Source: Pseudomonadota bacterium
GTDB lineage: Bacteria; Pseudomonadota; Gammaproteobacteria; Burkholderiales; Gallionellaceae
Direction: 5' to 3'
Length of the DNA: 10,140 nucleotides
Assembly (NCBI GenBank): GCA_021781695.1
Contig: JAJXWG010000041.1
Coordinates: 1-10,140, forward strand
In this document: positions 1-6,510 of the stretch, one piece after another
How the letters are laid out: the number at the start of each line of letters is the position of its first letter
Position numbering within the stretch: the first letter of the stretch is position 1
Notes under the pieces: generated by a model
Told to the model about the DNA's origin: nothing
The model's database searches: none
What the model saw: only the letters and a program-made list of their open reading frames with translations
Program-made: the position numbers and the translations under genes

Positions 1-946
1 AATAGCGCAGCGACAATTCAGCACCCTGTTCCAGCTGGCGCACCCATCCCAGTTGAACGAAATCCGAATTGCTGATCAGGTTATGAAAAGGATCCCCATT
101 CGTGCCGAGGTAGTTATTGTCAGGTCCTGGATTCTTGTCGCTGAACCCGACTCCCTGCACATCGTGATTGAAGCCGAACTGTATGTCATAGCGATCGATG
201 CCATTGGGATGATAATCCCCGCGATAATTGAAGAGGCGCGCCTGATTGCTGTCATTGCTGTTGTTCAAGAGCCCCGGCGCCTTGAACGTTGAGAGCGTAT
301 AGCCATTGGGCGGAGTGGTGAGATTGTCATAACCGTTGTCCGCAGTATAGGCCAGGGTCATTCGGTAGTCATAGGCATCGCCACGTTTGCCAAAGCGCGC
401 CTCCGTGTCGTTGATGCCCTTGTCGCCGCGCGTGTATGAAACGCTTTTCCCATCCATCGCACCCGCATCCCGGGTGATGATGCTGATCACCCCCTGGGTC
501 GAATTCGCGCCATACGATGCCGCGGCAGGGCCACGTATCACTTCGATGCGTTCGATGTCATCGACCGTGATCGGCAGGTCCGCCCAGTTCACCGAGCCCG
601 TCGGCGGCATGTACACGCTGCGGCCATCGATCAATACCTGCATGCGCCTTGAAAACTCATCGGTCGTGCCGTGATAGGCAACGATAGGCTGGCTGCCCTT
701 GTAATAGCTCACATACATGCCTGGCACAAGCTTCATCAGGTCGGCAATCGTCCTGAAGCCTGAAGCAACGATCATCTTTCTGTCTATCACCGTCATCGCA
801 TTCGGCGCATCCGATAACGGCTGGGAAAGCCTAGATGCACTCAACACCACTGGGAAGTCCTGAAAGTAGTCGGACTCATTCACATCGTCCGCTGCATAGC
901 CTGCCTTGCAGGCCAGACACAGTATTGCAAGGTATTTGTTTTTCAT
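1..946 (-). CDS. TonB-dependent outer-membrane receptor, N-terminal 315 residues (partial)
   Basis: Energised transporter of the outer membrane, taking up a ligand (often an iron complex or cobalamin) using TonB-ExbBD; the ligand cannot be told from this fragment. The 315 visible residues begin with a Sec signal peptide (MKNKYLAILCLACKAGYA, likely cut after A18). A TonB-box-like stretch, FPVVLSASR, follows at 31-39, then the plug domain at about 40-160, ending in the hallmark IERIEVIRGP (131-140) and STQGVISIITRD (149-160). After that come Tyr/Asn/Asp-rich strands typical of the barrel. There is no N-terminal STN signalling domain, so no sign of FecA-type transcriptional signalling. The reading frame is intact to the window edge; the barrel and C-terminal Phe lie outside. 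The ATG at 946 has only a weak GAAAG upstream. The gene starts 13 nt after the scpB stop on the same strand, so it may be co-transcribed. I see no Fur box in front of it. Several AGG/AGA arginine codons occur in the first 100 codons. Confidence 0.93.
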   Translation of the reverse strand, partial: MKNKYLAILCLACKAGYAADDVNESDYFQDFPVVLSASRLSQPLSDAPNAMTVIDRKMIVASGFRTIADLMKLVPGMYVSYYKGSQPIVAYHGTTDEFSRRMQVLIDGRSVYMPPTGSVNWADLPITVDDIERIEVIRGPAAASYGANSTQGVISIITRDAGAMDGKSVSYTRGDKGINDTEARFGKRGDAYDYRMTLAYTADNGYDNLTTPPNGYTLSTFKAPGLLNNSNDSNQARLFNYRGDYHPNGIDRYDIQFGFNHDVQGVGFSDKNPGPDNNYLGTNGDPFHNLISNSDFVQLGWVRQLEQGAELSLRY

Positions 947-959
947 CGCTTTCAAATGT

Positions 960-1535
960 TTAACTGCCAATTCTGTCATTTTCTTCCAGCGTCATCTGGC
1001 TTAGAGACGGAAGCTCCTGCAACGTGCGCAGGTTCAGGTCGTCCAGGAGTTGCTTTGTGGTCGCAAACAGCTCCGGCCTTCCCGGCGTATCTCTCGTGCC
1101 TATCACTTCTATCCAGCCTCGCGCCTCCAGCGTCTTGAGTATCTGAGATGCGACTGCCACGCCGCGTATCTCCTCGATATCGCCGCGCGTCACAGGCTGA
1201 TGATAGGCGATGATCGCAAGCGTCTCGAGCACCGCGCGCGAATAGCGGGGCGGCTTTTGCGGACTTAGCCTGTCCAGATATACCTGCATGTGCGGCCTTG
1301 TCCTGAAACGCCAGCCGCTGGCCAGTTCGACGAGTTCTATACCGCGATTTAGCCAGTCGCGCTGTATGTCCGCCAGCAACAATTCCAGCTCGCGGTTGCT
1401 CAAAGGCTCATCGCAAAGCGGCTTCATCTGGCTTAAAGGAAGCGCTTCGGCGCTTGTCAGCAACGCAGTTTCAAGGATGATCTTGAGCCGGGCCCTGTCC
1501 TGCAATTCACTCGGCAGTTCTGCTGAGTCTGACAT
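960..1535 (-). CDS. scpB: Segregation and condensation protein B (ScpB)
   Basis: Kleisin-associated subunit of the SMC-ScpAB condensin that compacts and helps segregate the chromosome. ScpB dimers of winged-helix domains bind ScpA. The protein has 191 residues, normal for the family. The N-terminal winged helix (about 15-90) contains LKIILETALLTSAEALPL. The second (about 95-170) carries the signature AYHQPVTRGDIEEIRGV (110-126) and GRPELFATT (152-160). I chose the ATG at 1535 because GGGAG lies 5 nt upstream and MSDSAELPSE begins just before the conserved helix. A longer in-frame start at 1667 would add 44 residues that are only the shadow of scpA. The start overlaps the 3' end of scpA by 29 nt, which suggests translational coupling and a matched ScpA:ScpB supply. 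A TonB receptor gene follows after 13 nt rather than the rluB seen in many relatives. Confidence 0.95.
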   Translation of the reverse strand: MSDSAELPSELQDRARLKIILETALLTSAEALPLSQMKPLCDEPLSNRELELLLADIQRDWLNRGIELVELASGWRFRTRPHMQVYLDRLSPQKPPRYSRAVLETLAIIAYHQPVTRGDIEEIRGVAVASQILKTLEARGWIEVIGTRDTPGRPELFATTKQLLDDLNLRTLQELPSLSQMTLEENDRIGS

Positions 1536-2292
1536 AAATGCTCCCGAATGTTTCGCTTTGCTGAATTTCCAGCAGGTATTCCTTGGCCAGTTCAAGCATC
1601 GCGACAAAGGTGACGATGAGCCTTTGCACGCCGCTTTCCGGATCGAACAGCGTGTCGAATGCGACAAACTCCCCTCCGCGCAGGCAACGCAGTATATGCG
1701 ACATCTGTTCGCGAACAGAAAGCGCTTCGCGGCGCACGGTGTGGTGGGTGTGTATCCTGGCCTTTTCGAGCAGATTCATCCAGGCCAGCTTCAAGTCTTC
1801 CAGCGTAATTTCCGGCAGCCTCGCGGCCTTTTGCTCTATCATCACCTGGATGAACTCGAAATCACGCCCCGCCTGCGGCAGCTGATCGAGCTTCTGCGCT
1901 GCAAGTTTCATCTGCTCGTATTCCTGCAGGCGACGCATCAGTTCTGCGCGCGGATCTTCCGCTTCCTCGTCAGATACCCTGGCAGGCTTGGGCAGCAACA
2001 GACGCGACTTGATTTCGATCAGCACCGCCGCCATCAGCAAATATTCCGCCGCAAGTTCCAGCCTGTGCTGCTGCAACAGTTCGATATAATGGAGATATTG
2101 CCTTGTCAGTTCCGCCATCGGGATATCCAGCACTTCCAGATTGTGGCGGCGTATCAGATAAAGCAGCAGGTCCAGCGGCCCCTGGAAGGTATCCAGCACC
2201 AGCTCCAGTGCATCGGGCGGGATATACAAGTCCTGCGGCAGACTCTTCAGAGGCTCGCCGTGTATGCTTGCAATGACTGGATGCTCTGTCAT
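1507..2292 (-). CDS. scpA: Segregation and condensation protein A (ScpA kleisin)
   Basis: Kleisin subunit that bridges the SMC heads and binds ScpB, acting at the nucleoid. It has 261 residues. The N-terminal SMC-neck-binding part carries the family hallmark DTFQGPLDLLLYLIRRHNLE (34-53), followed by DIPMAELTRQYLHYI and the conserved helix AAEYLLMAAVLIEIKSRLLL (81-100). An acidic, variable middle follows (VSDEEAEDPRAEL). The C-terminal winged helix (about 185-261) includes FDTLF and VTFVAMLELAKEY. The ATG at 2292 lies 3 nt after the trpS stop. No clear Shine-Dalgarno precedes it, so translation is probably coupled to trpS. The 3' end overlaps scpB by 29 nt. This scpA-scpB pairing behind trpS is common in betaproteobacteria. 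Confidence 0.95.
   Translation of the reverse strand: MTEHPVIASIHGEPLKSLPQDLYIPPDALELVLDTFQGPLDLLLYLIRRHNLEVLDIPMAELTRQYLHYIELLQQHRLELAAEYLLMAAVLIEIKSRLLLPKPARVSDEEAEDPRAELMRRLQEYEQMKLAAQKLDQLPQAGRDFEFIQVMIEQKAARLPEITLEDLKLAWMNLLEKARIHTHHTVRREALSVREQMSHILRCLRGGEFVAFDTLFDPESGVQRLIVTFVAMLELAKEYLLEIQQSETFGSIYVRLSRTAE
1541..1545 (-). promoter_or_regulatory. Ribosome binding site of scpB
   Basis: GGGAG on the minus strand, 5 nt before the ATG at 1535 and inside the scpA coding region. It decides the scpB start against the longer reading frame opening at 1667. Confidence 0.7.
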
Positions 2293-2295
2293 GGA

Positions 2296-3498
2296 TCAGG
2301 CGTAACTCAAACCCATCGCCTCGCGCACATCCCGCATGGTTTCTCCTGCCAGCTTGCGGGCCTTTTCATTGCCATCCGCGATGATATTGCGCACCAGAGC
2401 TGGATCATCCAGATACAACTGCGCGCGCTCGCGCATCGGGCGTTGCTCTGACAGTACCGCATCGATCACCGGCTGTTTGCATTCGATGCAGCCTATGCCC
2501 GCAGAAGTGCAGCCCTGTACCACGCTCTGTTTAATTTGTTCGCTGGAATACACCTGATGCAGCGCCCACACCGGGCACTTTGCAGGATCGCCCGGATCGG
2601 TACGGCGTATGCGCGCAGGATCGGTCGGCATGGTGCGGATCTTCTTGGCGACACTGGCCTCGTCTTCGCGCAACGCAATCGTGTTGTTGTAGGACTTCGA
2701 CATCTTCTGCCCGTCAAGGCCCGGCATCTTAGATGCGACAGTCAGCATCGCCTGCGGCTCGGACAGGATCATCTTGCCGCCGCCTTCCAGGTAGCCGAAC
2801 AAGCGCTCCCGATCACCCAAATTCAGGCTCTGCTGCTCGTCGAGCAGCGCCTTGGCTGATTCCAGCGCTTCGTCGTCGCCCTGTTCCTGAAAGCGGTTGC
2901 GCAGCTCCTTGTAGAGCCTGGCCTTCTTGCTGCCCAGTTTTTTCACGGCGGCTTCGGCCTTATCTGCAAAACCTGGTTCGCGCCCGTACATGTGGTTGAA
3001 ACGGCGCGCAATCTCCCGAGTGAATTCCAGATGCGGGATCTGATCCTCGCCGACCGGCACCAGAGTTGAGCGGTAAGCCAGTATATCCGCGCTCATCAAG
3101 AGCGGATAGCCGAGGAAACCATAGGTTGTGAGGTCCTTGGAGGTCAGCTTTTCCTGCTGATCCTTGTAGGTCGGCACACGCTCAAGCCAGCCCAGCGGAG
3201 TGATCATCGAGAGCAGCAAGTGCAGCTCCGCGTGTTCCGGCACCTTGGACTGAATGAACAGCGTCGCGCGGGCAGGATCAACGCCTGAAGCCAGCCAGTC
3301 TATCACCATGTCCCAGACGCTTTGTTCGATGATCTCTGGCGCATCATAATGCGTGGTCAGCGCATGCCAGTCGGCCACGAAGAACAGACACTCGTATTCG
3401 TGCTGCATCGTTATCCAGTTTTTCAACACACCGTGGTAATGGCCCAGGTGCAAACTTCCGGTCGGGCGCATACCCGATAAAATGCGATCTGCAAACAT
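2296..3498 (-). CDS. trpS: Tryptophanyl-tRNA synthetase, long form with a cysteine cluster
   Basis: Class Ic aminoacyl-tRNA synthetase charging tRNA-Trp in the cytoplasm. It has 400 residues, against roughly 330-340 for the E. coli type. Catalytic signatures are HLGH (17-20, HIGH motif), GEDQ (150-153, tryptophan pocket) and KMSKS (265-269). Between GEDQ and KMSKS lies a Lys/Glu-rich insertion at about 175-258, containing KKLGSKKARLYKELRNRF, that accounts for the extra length. The C-terminal anticodon-binding region has four cysteines, C308, C330, C337 and C340, spaced C-x21-C-x6-C-x2-C. This closely resembles the [4Fe-4S] ligand pattern known from Thermotoga maritima TrpRS; iron-sulfur binding here is inferred. 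The stop of the upstream M50 protease gene abuts the ATG with no gap, and scpA starts 3 nt after the trpS stop, so all are likely co-expressed. I see no T-box or trp leader. Confidence 0.97.
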   Translation of the reverse strand: MFADRILSGMRPTGSLHLGHYHGVLKNWITMQHEYECLFFVADWHALTTHYDAPEIIEQSVWDMVIDWLASGVDPARATLFIQSKVPEHAELHLLLSMITPLGWLERVPTYKDQQEKLTSKDLTTYGFLGYPLLMSADILAYRSTLVPVGEDQIPHLEFTREIARRFNHMYGREPGFADKAEAAVKKLGSKKARLYKELRNRFQEQGDDEALESAKALLDEQQSLNLGDRERLFGYLEGGGKMILSEPQAMLTVASKMPGLDGQKMSKSYNNTIALREDEASVAKKIRTMPTDPARIRRTDPGDPAKCPVWALHQVYSSEQIKQSVVQGCTSAGIGCIECKQPVIDAVLSEQRPMRERAQLYLDDPALVRNIIADGNEKARKLAGETMRDVREAMGLSYA

Positions 3499-4146
3499 TT
3501 ATAGTCCAACCATCAAGAAAAGGATTTGCTGCAACAACTTGACCATGGGATAGAGTATCCAGCCAAGCAACGGCGTTATCGCCATTATGATCAGGATGAA
3601 CATGCCATAGGGCTCTATACGGCTCAGCTGATAGGCCTGGCGGTTGGGCAGCATGCTCACTGCGATCCTTCCGCCATCCAGAGGCGGCAGCGGAATCAGG
3701 TTCAGCGCCATCAGCACGGTATTGATCTGTATCCCGACTTTCGACATGTCCATCATCGGCACCGCAAAATAATTTTCAGGGTAGGCATAAGCCACCTTGA
3801 AAAGCAGCGCCCAAACCAGCGCCATCAGAAAATTCGATGCGGGTCCGGCAAGTGCTACCCACAGCATGTCCTTTTTCGGATTTCTAAGCGCGCCGAAATT
3901 GACCGGGACTGGCTTTGCCCAGCCGAACAGCACACCTCCCAGCGTCAATGTGAGCAGCGGCAACAGAACGGTGCCGATGGGATCAATATGGCGTATGGGA
4001 TTCAAGCTGATGCGCCCCATCTGGTAGGCGGTCATGTCGCCGAAATGCTTGGCCACATAACCGTGCGCGGCTTCATGCAGGGTGATCGCAAACAGGATAG
4101 GGATGGCTGCGATGCTGATGGTCTGTATCAATTGATCTATTTGCAT
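3499..4146 (-). CDS. Site-2 protease family (M50) membrane zinc metalloprotease
   Basis: Predicted intramembrane metalloprotease of family M50, the compact type without a PDZ or CBS domain. The substrate is unknown. It has 215 residues and about five to six hydrophobic segments. The zinc motif HEAAH (24-28) sits in the first helix (IPILFAITLHEAAHGYVA), and the third zinc ligand is probably D157 in NLIPLPPLDGGRI (149-161), the second M50 signature. AGPASNFLMALVWALL (100-115) matches the conserved G-x-x-x-N/S-x-x region. It is one of several genes that precede trpS in betaproteobacteria. The ATG at 4146 follows the yciO stop by 28 nt with no strong Shine-Dalgarno. The trpS start abuts its stop. 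It is distinct from RseP (larger, with PDZ domains) and from SpoIVFB-type proteins with CBS domains. The function is not established by context. Confidence 0.92.
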   Translation of the reverse strand: MQIDQLIQTISIAAIPILFAITLHEAAHGYVAKHFGDMTAYQMGRISLNPIRHIDPIGTVLLPLLTLTLGGVLFGWAKPVPVNFGALRNPKKDMLWVALAGPASNFLMALVWALLFKVAYAYPENYFAVPMMDMSKVGIQINTVLMALNLIPLPPLDGGRIAVSMLPNRQAYQLSRIEPYGMFILIIMAITPLLGWILYPMVKLLQQILFLMVGL

Positions 4147-4174
4147 TATGTGGTCAAAAATTTAATCATGAAGC

Positions 4175-4807
4175 TCAAGTTGCTTCGATTCCAAAGGGTG
4201 CGACATCGCCCTTGCCTTGCCTCAGCAGCACCGGAACTGCGCCTGTCAGGTCGATTACCGTGGTGAAGTCCTGTCCCGCCCCACCGCCATCGATCACCGC
4301 ATCGACTTTTTTCTCCAACAACTCGCGTATCAGTTCCGCATCGTTCAAAGGCCCGGGCTCGTCGGGCAGGATCAGCGTGGAGCTGCACATCGGTTCGCCC
4401 AGCTCCTCAAGCAATGCCAGCGCCACCGGATGATCCGGCACGCGTATGCCTATCGTGCTGCGCTTTGGGTGCTGCAAACGTTTTGGCACTTCCCTGGTTG
4501 CCTCCAGTATGAAGGTGTAACTTCCCGGCGTATTCGCCTTCAGTAGACGGAACTGCACGTTATCCACCCGCGCATAGCTTGCAATCTCGGAAAGATCGCG
4601 GCACATCAGCGTCATCTGATGCTGATCATCCAGCCCGCGTATCTGGCGGATGCGGGTCAGCGCTGCCTTGTCGTCCAGATGGCAACCCAGAGCGTAACAG
4701 GAATCGGTCGGATACACCACGATGCCGCCGTCCTTGATGATCGCCACCGCCTGATGTATCAGGCGCATGTTGATGTTTTTTGGATAAATGGTAAAAAACT
4801 GCGACAT
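4175..4807 (-). CDS. yciO: YciO, YrdC/Sua5-fold protein (threonylcarbamoyl-AMP synthase-like)
   Basis: Member of the YrdC/Sua5 double-stranded-RNA-binding fold, YciO branch. It has 210 residues and resembles E. coli YciO along its length: the start MSQFFTIYPKN, then VVYPTDSCYALGCHLDDK (about 35-52), LMCRDLSEIASYA, TPGSYTFILEAT, STIGIRVPDHP and TTVIDLTG. TsaC/Sua5 enzymes make threonylcarbamoyl-AMP for the tRNA t6A37 modification. YciO keeps the fold, but the SxN motif region of TsaC is replaced here by CSSTLILP. Automatic labels calling it a TsaC enzyme should therefore be read with caution. The ATG at 4807 is preferred because GGGAGAGG lies about 8 nt upstream and it matches the family start. 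A frame open back to 4999 only reads through rnm. It overlaps the rnm stop as TAATG, and rnm-yciO is also a pair in E. coli, so the two are probably translationally coupled. Confidence 0.93.
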   Translation of the reverse strand: MSQFFTIYPKNINMRLIHQAVAIIKDGGIVVYPTDSCYALGCHLDDKAALTRIRQIRGLDDQHQMTLMCRDLSEIASYARVDNVQFRLLKANTPGSYTFILEATREVPKRLQHPKRSTIGIRVPDHPVALALLEELGEPMCSSTLILPDEPGPLNDAELIRELLEKKVDAVIDGGGAGQDFTTVIDLTGAVPVLLRQGKGDVAPFGIEAT

Positions 4808-5655
4808 TATTGCAACCTCTCCCAGACCGGGCGGCAGATCAACGGCAGATCGGGCAACCTCCCCATGTCCCGATGGCTCTCGCCAGGTCCGTGGAAATCC
4901 GAACCGCAGGAAGCCAAGAGGCCAAACTCGTCCGCATAGCGCGCAAATTCGGCATACTGTTCCGGGGTATGGCTGCCCGTCACCACCTCCAGCGCGCACC
5001 CGCCGAGTGCTGAAAATTCGGCAAGCAGCTCATGCATGGTTTTCTTTCCCATGCTGTGCTTGCCAACCATGTACCGGCCAGGATGCGCAAGCACCGCGAT
5101 TCCGCCGCTGCCATTGATCCAGCTGATCGCGTCGGAAAGTGCAGCCCACTGGTGGGGCACGTAACCCGGCTTGCCGTTCACGAGATAGCGGTTGAACACG
5201 CTTTTCACATCCTTGCAATGGCCGGATTCAACGAGATAGCGCGCGAAATGCGTGCGACCTATCATGTTGGGGTTGTGCGCATATTTGACCGCCCCCTGAT
5301 AGACGCCGCTGATGCCTGCGCGCGCCAGGTCATCGGACATTCTCATAGCGCGCTCGGTTCGCCCGCTGCGCACGGCAAGCAGCCCTTGCTGCAGCGGAGC
5401 ATAGGATGGATCGATGTTGAGACCCACAATGTGCAGCGTGTGTTTGCGCCAGGTCACCGAAATTTCCACCCCATTGATAAACCTCATGTCGTGTTGCAAC
5501 GCCCGACTCCTCGCCTCATCAAGACCATCCATGTCGTCGTGATCGGTCAGCGCCAGCACCTTCACTCCGCGCGAAAAAGCGCGATCAACCACTTCGGCAG
5601 GCGTCAGGGTGCCGTCGGATATGTTGGAGTGACAGTGCAAATCATAATCAAGCAC
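4807..5655 (-). CDS. rnm: PHP-domain 5'-3' exoribonuclease / 3',5'-nucleotide phosphatase (RNase AM, YciV)
   Basis: PHP phosphoesterase of the YciV/Rnm family. In E. coli this family trims 5' ends of RNAs (5S and other rRNA) and hydrolyses 3',5'-bisphosphonucleotides. It is cytoplasmic. With a GTG start it has 282 residues, beginning MLDYDLHCHSNISDGTLTP. Metal ligands of the trinuclear PHP centre are visible in DLHCHS (5-10), LTDHDDMDG (36-44), the E of NGVEIS (61-66), HIVGLNID, LAHPGRY (189-195) and GSDFHGPG (251-258). The AMP-binding insert with GRTHFARYL (133-141) distinguishes it from the PHP domain of DNA polymerase. GTG at 5655 is preferred: GAGG lies 5 nt upstream and the length fits the family. 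A TTG at 5670 would add five residues without a ribosome binding site. It lies 48 nt after rnfH in the same frame and overlaps yciO as TAATG. Confidence 0.92.
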   Translation of the reverse strand: MLDYDLHCHSNISDGTLTPAEVVDRAFSRGVKVLALTDHDDMDGLDEARSRALQHDMRFINGVEISVTWRKHTLHIVGLNIDPSYAPLQQGLLAVRSGRTERAMRMSDDLARAGISGVYQGAVKYAHNPNMIGRTHFARYLVESGHCKDVKSVFNRYLVNGKPGYVPHQWAALSDAISWINGSGGIAVLAHPGRYMVGKHSMGKKTMHELLAEFSALGGCALEVVTGSHTPEQYAEFARYADEFGLLASCGSDFHGPGESHRDMGRLPDLPLICRPVWERLQ

Positions 5656-5660
5656 AGAAG

Positions 5661-5664
5661 CCTC
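5661..5664 (-). promoter_or_regulatory. Ribosome binding site that sets the GTG start of rnm
   Basis: GAGG (in GCGAGGCTTCTGTG on the minus strand) lies 5 nt before the GTG at 5655. Nothing similar precedes the in-frame TTG at 5670, and no ATG exists between the rnfH stop and the conserved DLHCHS motif. Confidence 0.6.
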
Positions 5665-5703
5665 GCACAATATTGTTACAAGTCTGCAAAGCCGTCCTGA
5701 AGC

Positions 5704-6015
5704 TCATGCGTCTCCTCCACCCTTCTTCATCACCTTGCCCTCTTCGGCGCGACGGCGTCGCACTTCCTTGGGGTCGGCGATCAGCGGCCGATAAATCTCG
5801 ATGCGATCCTTGTCGCGCAGCACGGCATCCGGCTTTGCAAGCTTTCCGAAGATCCCCAGTTTGTGTTGAGACAGCTCAAGGTCGGGAAACTTATCGAGCA
5901 GACCGCTGGCTGTTATCCCCTCCATCAGAGTCGTGCCGGCAGGCAGCGTTTTTTTCAGCAGCGTCTGCTCATCGGGCAAGGCATAGACCACTTCTATGTT
6001 GATTTTGTCGGTCAT
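5704..6015 (-). CDS. rnfH: RnfH family ubiquitin-like protein (PasI homolog)
   Basis: Small beta-grasp (ubiquitin-like) protein of 103 residues. Family hallmarks are INIEVVYALPDEQTLLKKTL at the N-terminus, then FPDLELSQHKLGIFGKLAKPD and the signature LRDKDRIEIYRPLIADPKEV (about 66-85). It ends in a basic tail (RRRRAEEGKVMKKGGGDA). In E. coli and relatives rnfH (pasI) lies downstream of ratA (pasT), and PasI has been proposed as antitoxin to PasT in some strains. The name came from linkage to rnf genes elsewhere, and no rnf genes occur here. The ATG overlaps the ratA stop as ATGA, so expression is coupled to ratA. The TGA stop is in frame with rnm downstream, 16 codons before the rnm GTG. The biochemical role is uncertain; the family assignment is firm. 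Confidence 0.92.
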   Translation of the reverse strand: MTDKINIEVVYALPDEQTLLKKTLPAGTTLMEGITASGLLDKFPDLELSQHKLGIFGKLAKPDAVLRDKDRIEIYRPLIADPKEVRRRRAEEGKVMKKGGGDA

Positions 6016-6449
6016 TTGTTTGAATAAACCTTATCAGCGCGTTGTATGAACGCATCCACGAAACTGTTGGCGATCATGTGGAACACCGGACCCACCAGCT
6101 TTTCAAGTATCTTGCTGGAAAATTCGTAGTGCAGGTGAAACTCTATTTTACAGGCTGATTCGCTCAACGGGATGAATCGCCAGCTTCCATCCAGATGGCG
6201 AAACGGCCCGTCCTGCAGGTTCATGTCAATCCGATGCGGCGGCATGCGCATGTTCCTGGTCGTGAAGCTCTGCCTGATGTGATGGTAATTGATATGAACC
6301 GTCGCACTCACGTTATTTTCAAACGAATCCGACACGCTTGCCCCGCCGCACCACGGCAAAAAAGCCGGATAATCCTCCACGCGATCCACCAAATCGAACA
6401 TCTGTTCTGCGCTGTGTGCAACCAGCACGGTTTTTTCAACTGTCGCCAT
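6012..6449 (-). CDS. ratA: RatA, START/COQ10-like ribosome association factor
   Basis: Member of the SRPBCC (START-like) fold, polyketide cyclase/COQ10 family. E. coli RatA binds 50S subunits and blocks 70S assembly when overproduced. The eukaryotic homolog COQ10 binds ubiquinone, so a quinone-related role is also possible. It has 145 residues: MATVEKTVLVAHSAEQMFDL at the start, the family hallmark VDRVEDYPAFLPWCGGASV (21-39), DGPFRHLDGSWRFIPL (80-95), FHLHYEFSSKILEKL (104-118), and the long C-terminal helix VFHMIANSFVDAFIQRADKVY. I chose the ATG at 6449 because the family starts there; the longer frame to 6518 runs across the divergent spacer into smpB. The order ratA-rnfH diverging from smpB is conserved widely in beta- and gammaproteobacteria. 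The ribosome binding site is weak (GGATGG). Confidence 0.93.
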   Translation of the reverse strand: MATVEKTVLVAHSAEQMFDLVDRVEDYPAFLPWCGGASVSDSFENNVSATVHINYHHIRQSFTTRNMRMPPHRIDMNLQDGPFRHLDGSWRFIPLSESACKIEFHLHYEFSSKILEKLVGPVFHMIANSFVDAFIQRADKVYSNK

Positions 6450-6510
6450 TCGCCATCCGTCATTCCAAAGGCTGGTAGAATAGCCGAACATACAGCAAAA
6501 TTCATCTCTC
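6450..6510. promoter_or_regulatory. Divergent ratA / smpB control region
   Basis: A 61-bp spacer between two divergent genes that must hold both promoters. The best candidate for smpB is an extended -10, TGGTAGAAT at 6473-6481, giving a leader of about 23 nt. No good -35 sits at the right distance. A 4-bp inverted repeat (GGCT at 6470-6473, AGCC at 6482-6485) flanks the -10 but is too short to call an operator. On the minus strand I see no convincing promoter for ratA, although the nine-gene leftward block probably starts here. Confidence 0.4.

Noticed and set aside
947..1000. A Fur box or separate promoter before the TonB receptor
   Set aside because: No stretch resembles the Fur consensus, and no -35/-10 pair with good spacing was seen.
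1536..1667. An N-terminal extension of scpB by 44 residues
   Set aside because: The added residues lie in another frame of scpA and are unlike ScpB; the ATG at 1535 has a good Shine-Dalgarno.
1288..2451. A 387-codon open frame on the plus strand, antisense to scpB, scpA and the end of trpS
   Set aside because: The translation is rich in His, Gln, Arg and Leu with no recognisable motif. The opposite strand encodes clear ScpA and ScpB, so this is a shadow frame.
3526..4266. A 246-codon plus-strand frame opposite the M50 protease gene
   Set aside because: Composition is His/Gln/Arg-rich, as expected for the antisense of hydrophobic codons; the M50 zinc motifs lie on the minus strand.
4808..4999. 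An N-terminal extension of yciO by 64 residues
   Set aside because: The extension overlaps rnm in another frame, and YciO homologs start at MSQFF.
5032..5700. A 222-codon plus-strand frame opposite rnm
   Set aside because: No motif or ribosome binding site, and it is fully antisense to the PHP protein.
5704..6449. ratA-rnfH as a true toxin-antitoxin module (PasTI)
   Set aside because: The homology is real, but the pair is conserved as a housekeeping unit in most relatives and toxin-antitoxin behaviour is reported only in some strains, so I keep it as family background.
6470..6485. Inverted repeat GGCT-N8-AGCC around the smpB -10 as an operator
   Set aside because: Only 4 bp per arm, which is expected by chance; it is mentioned under the spacer but not called.
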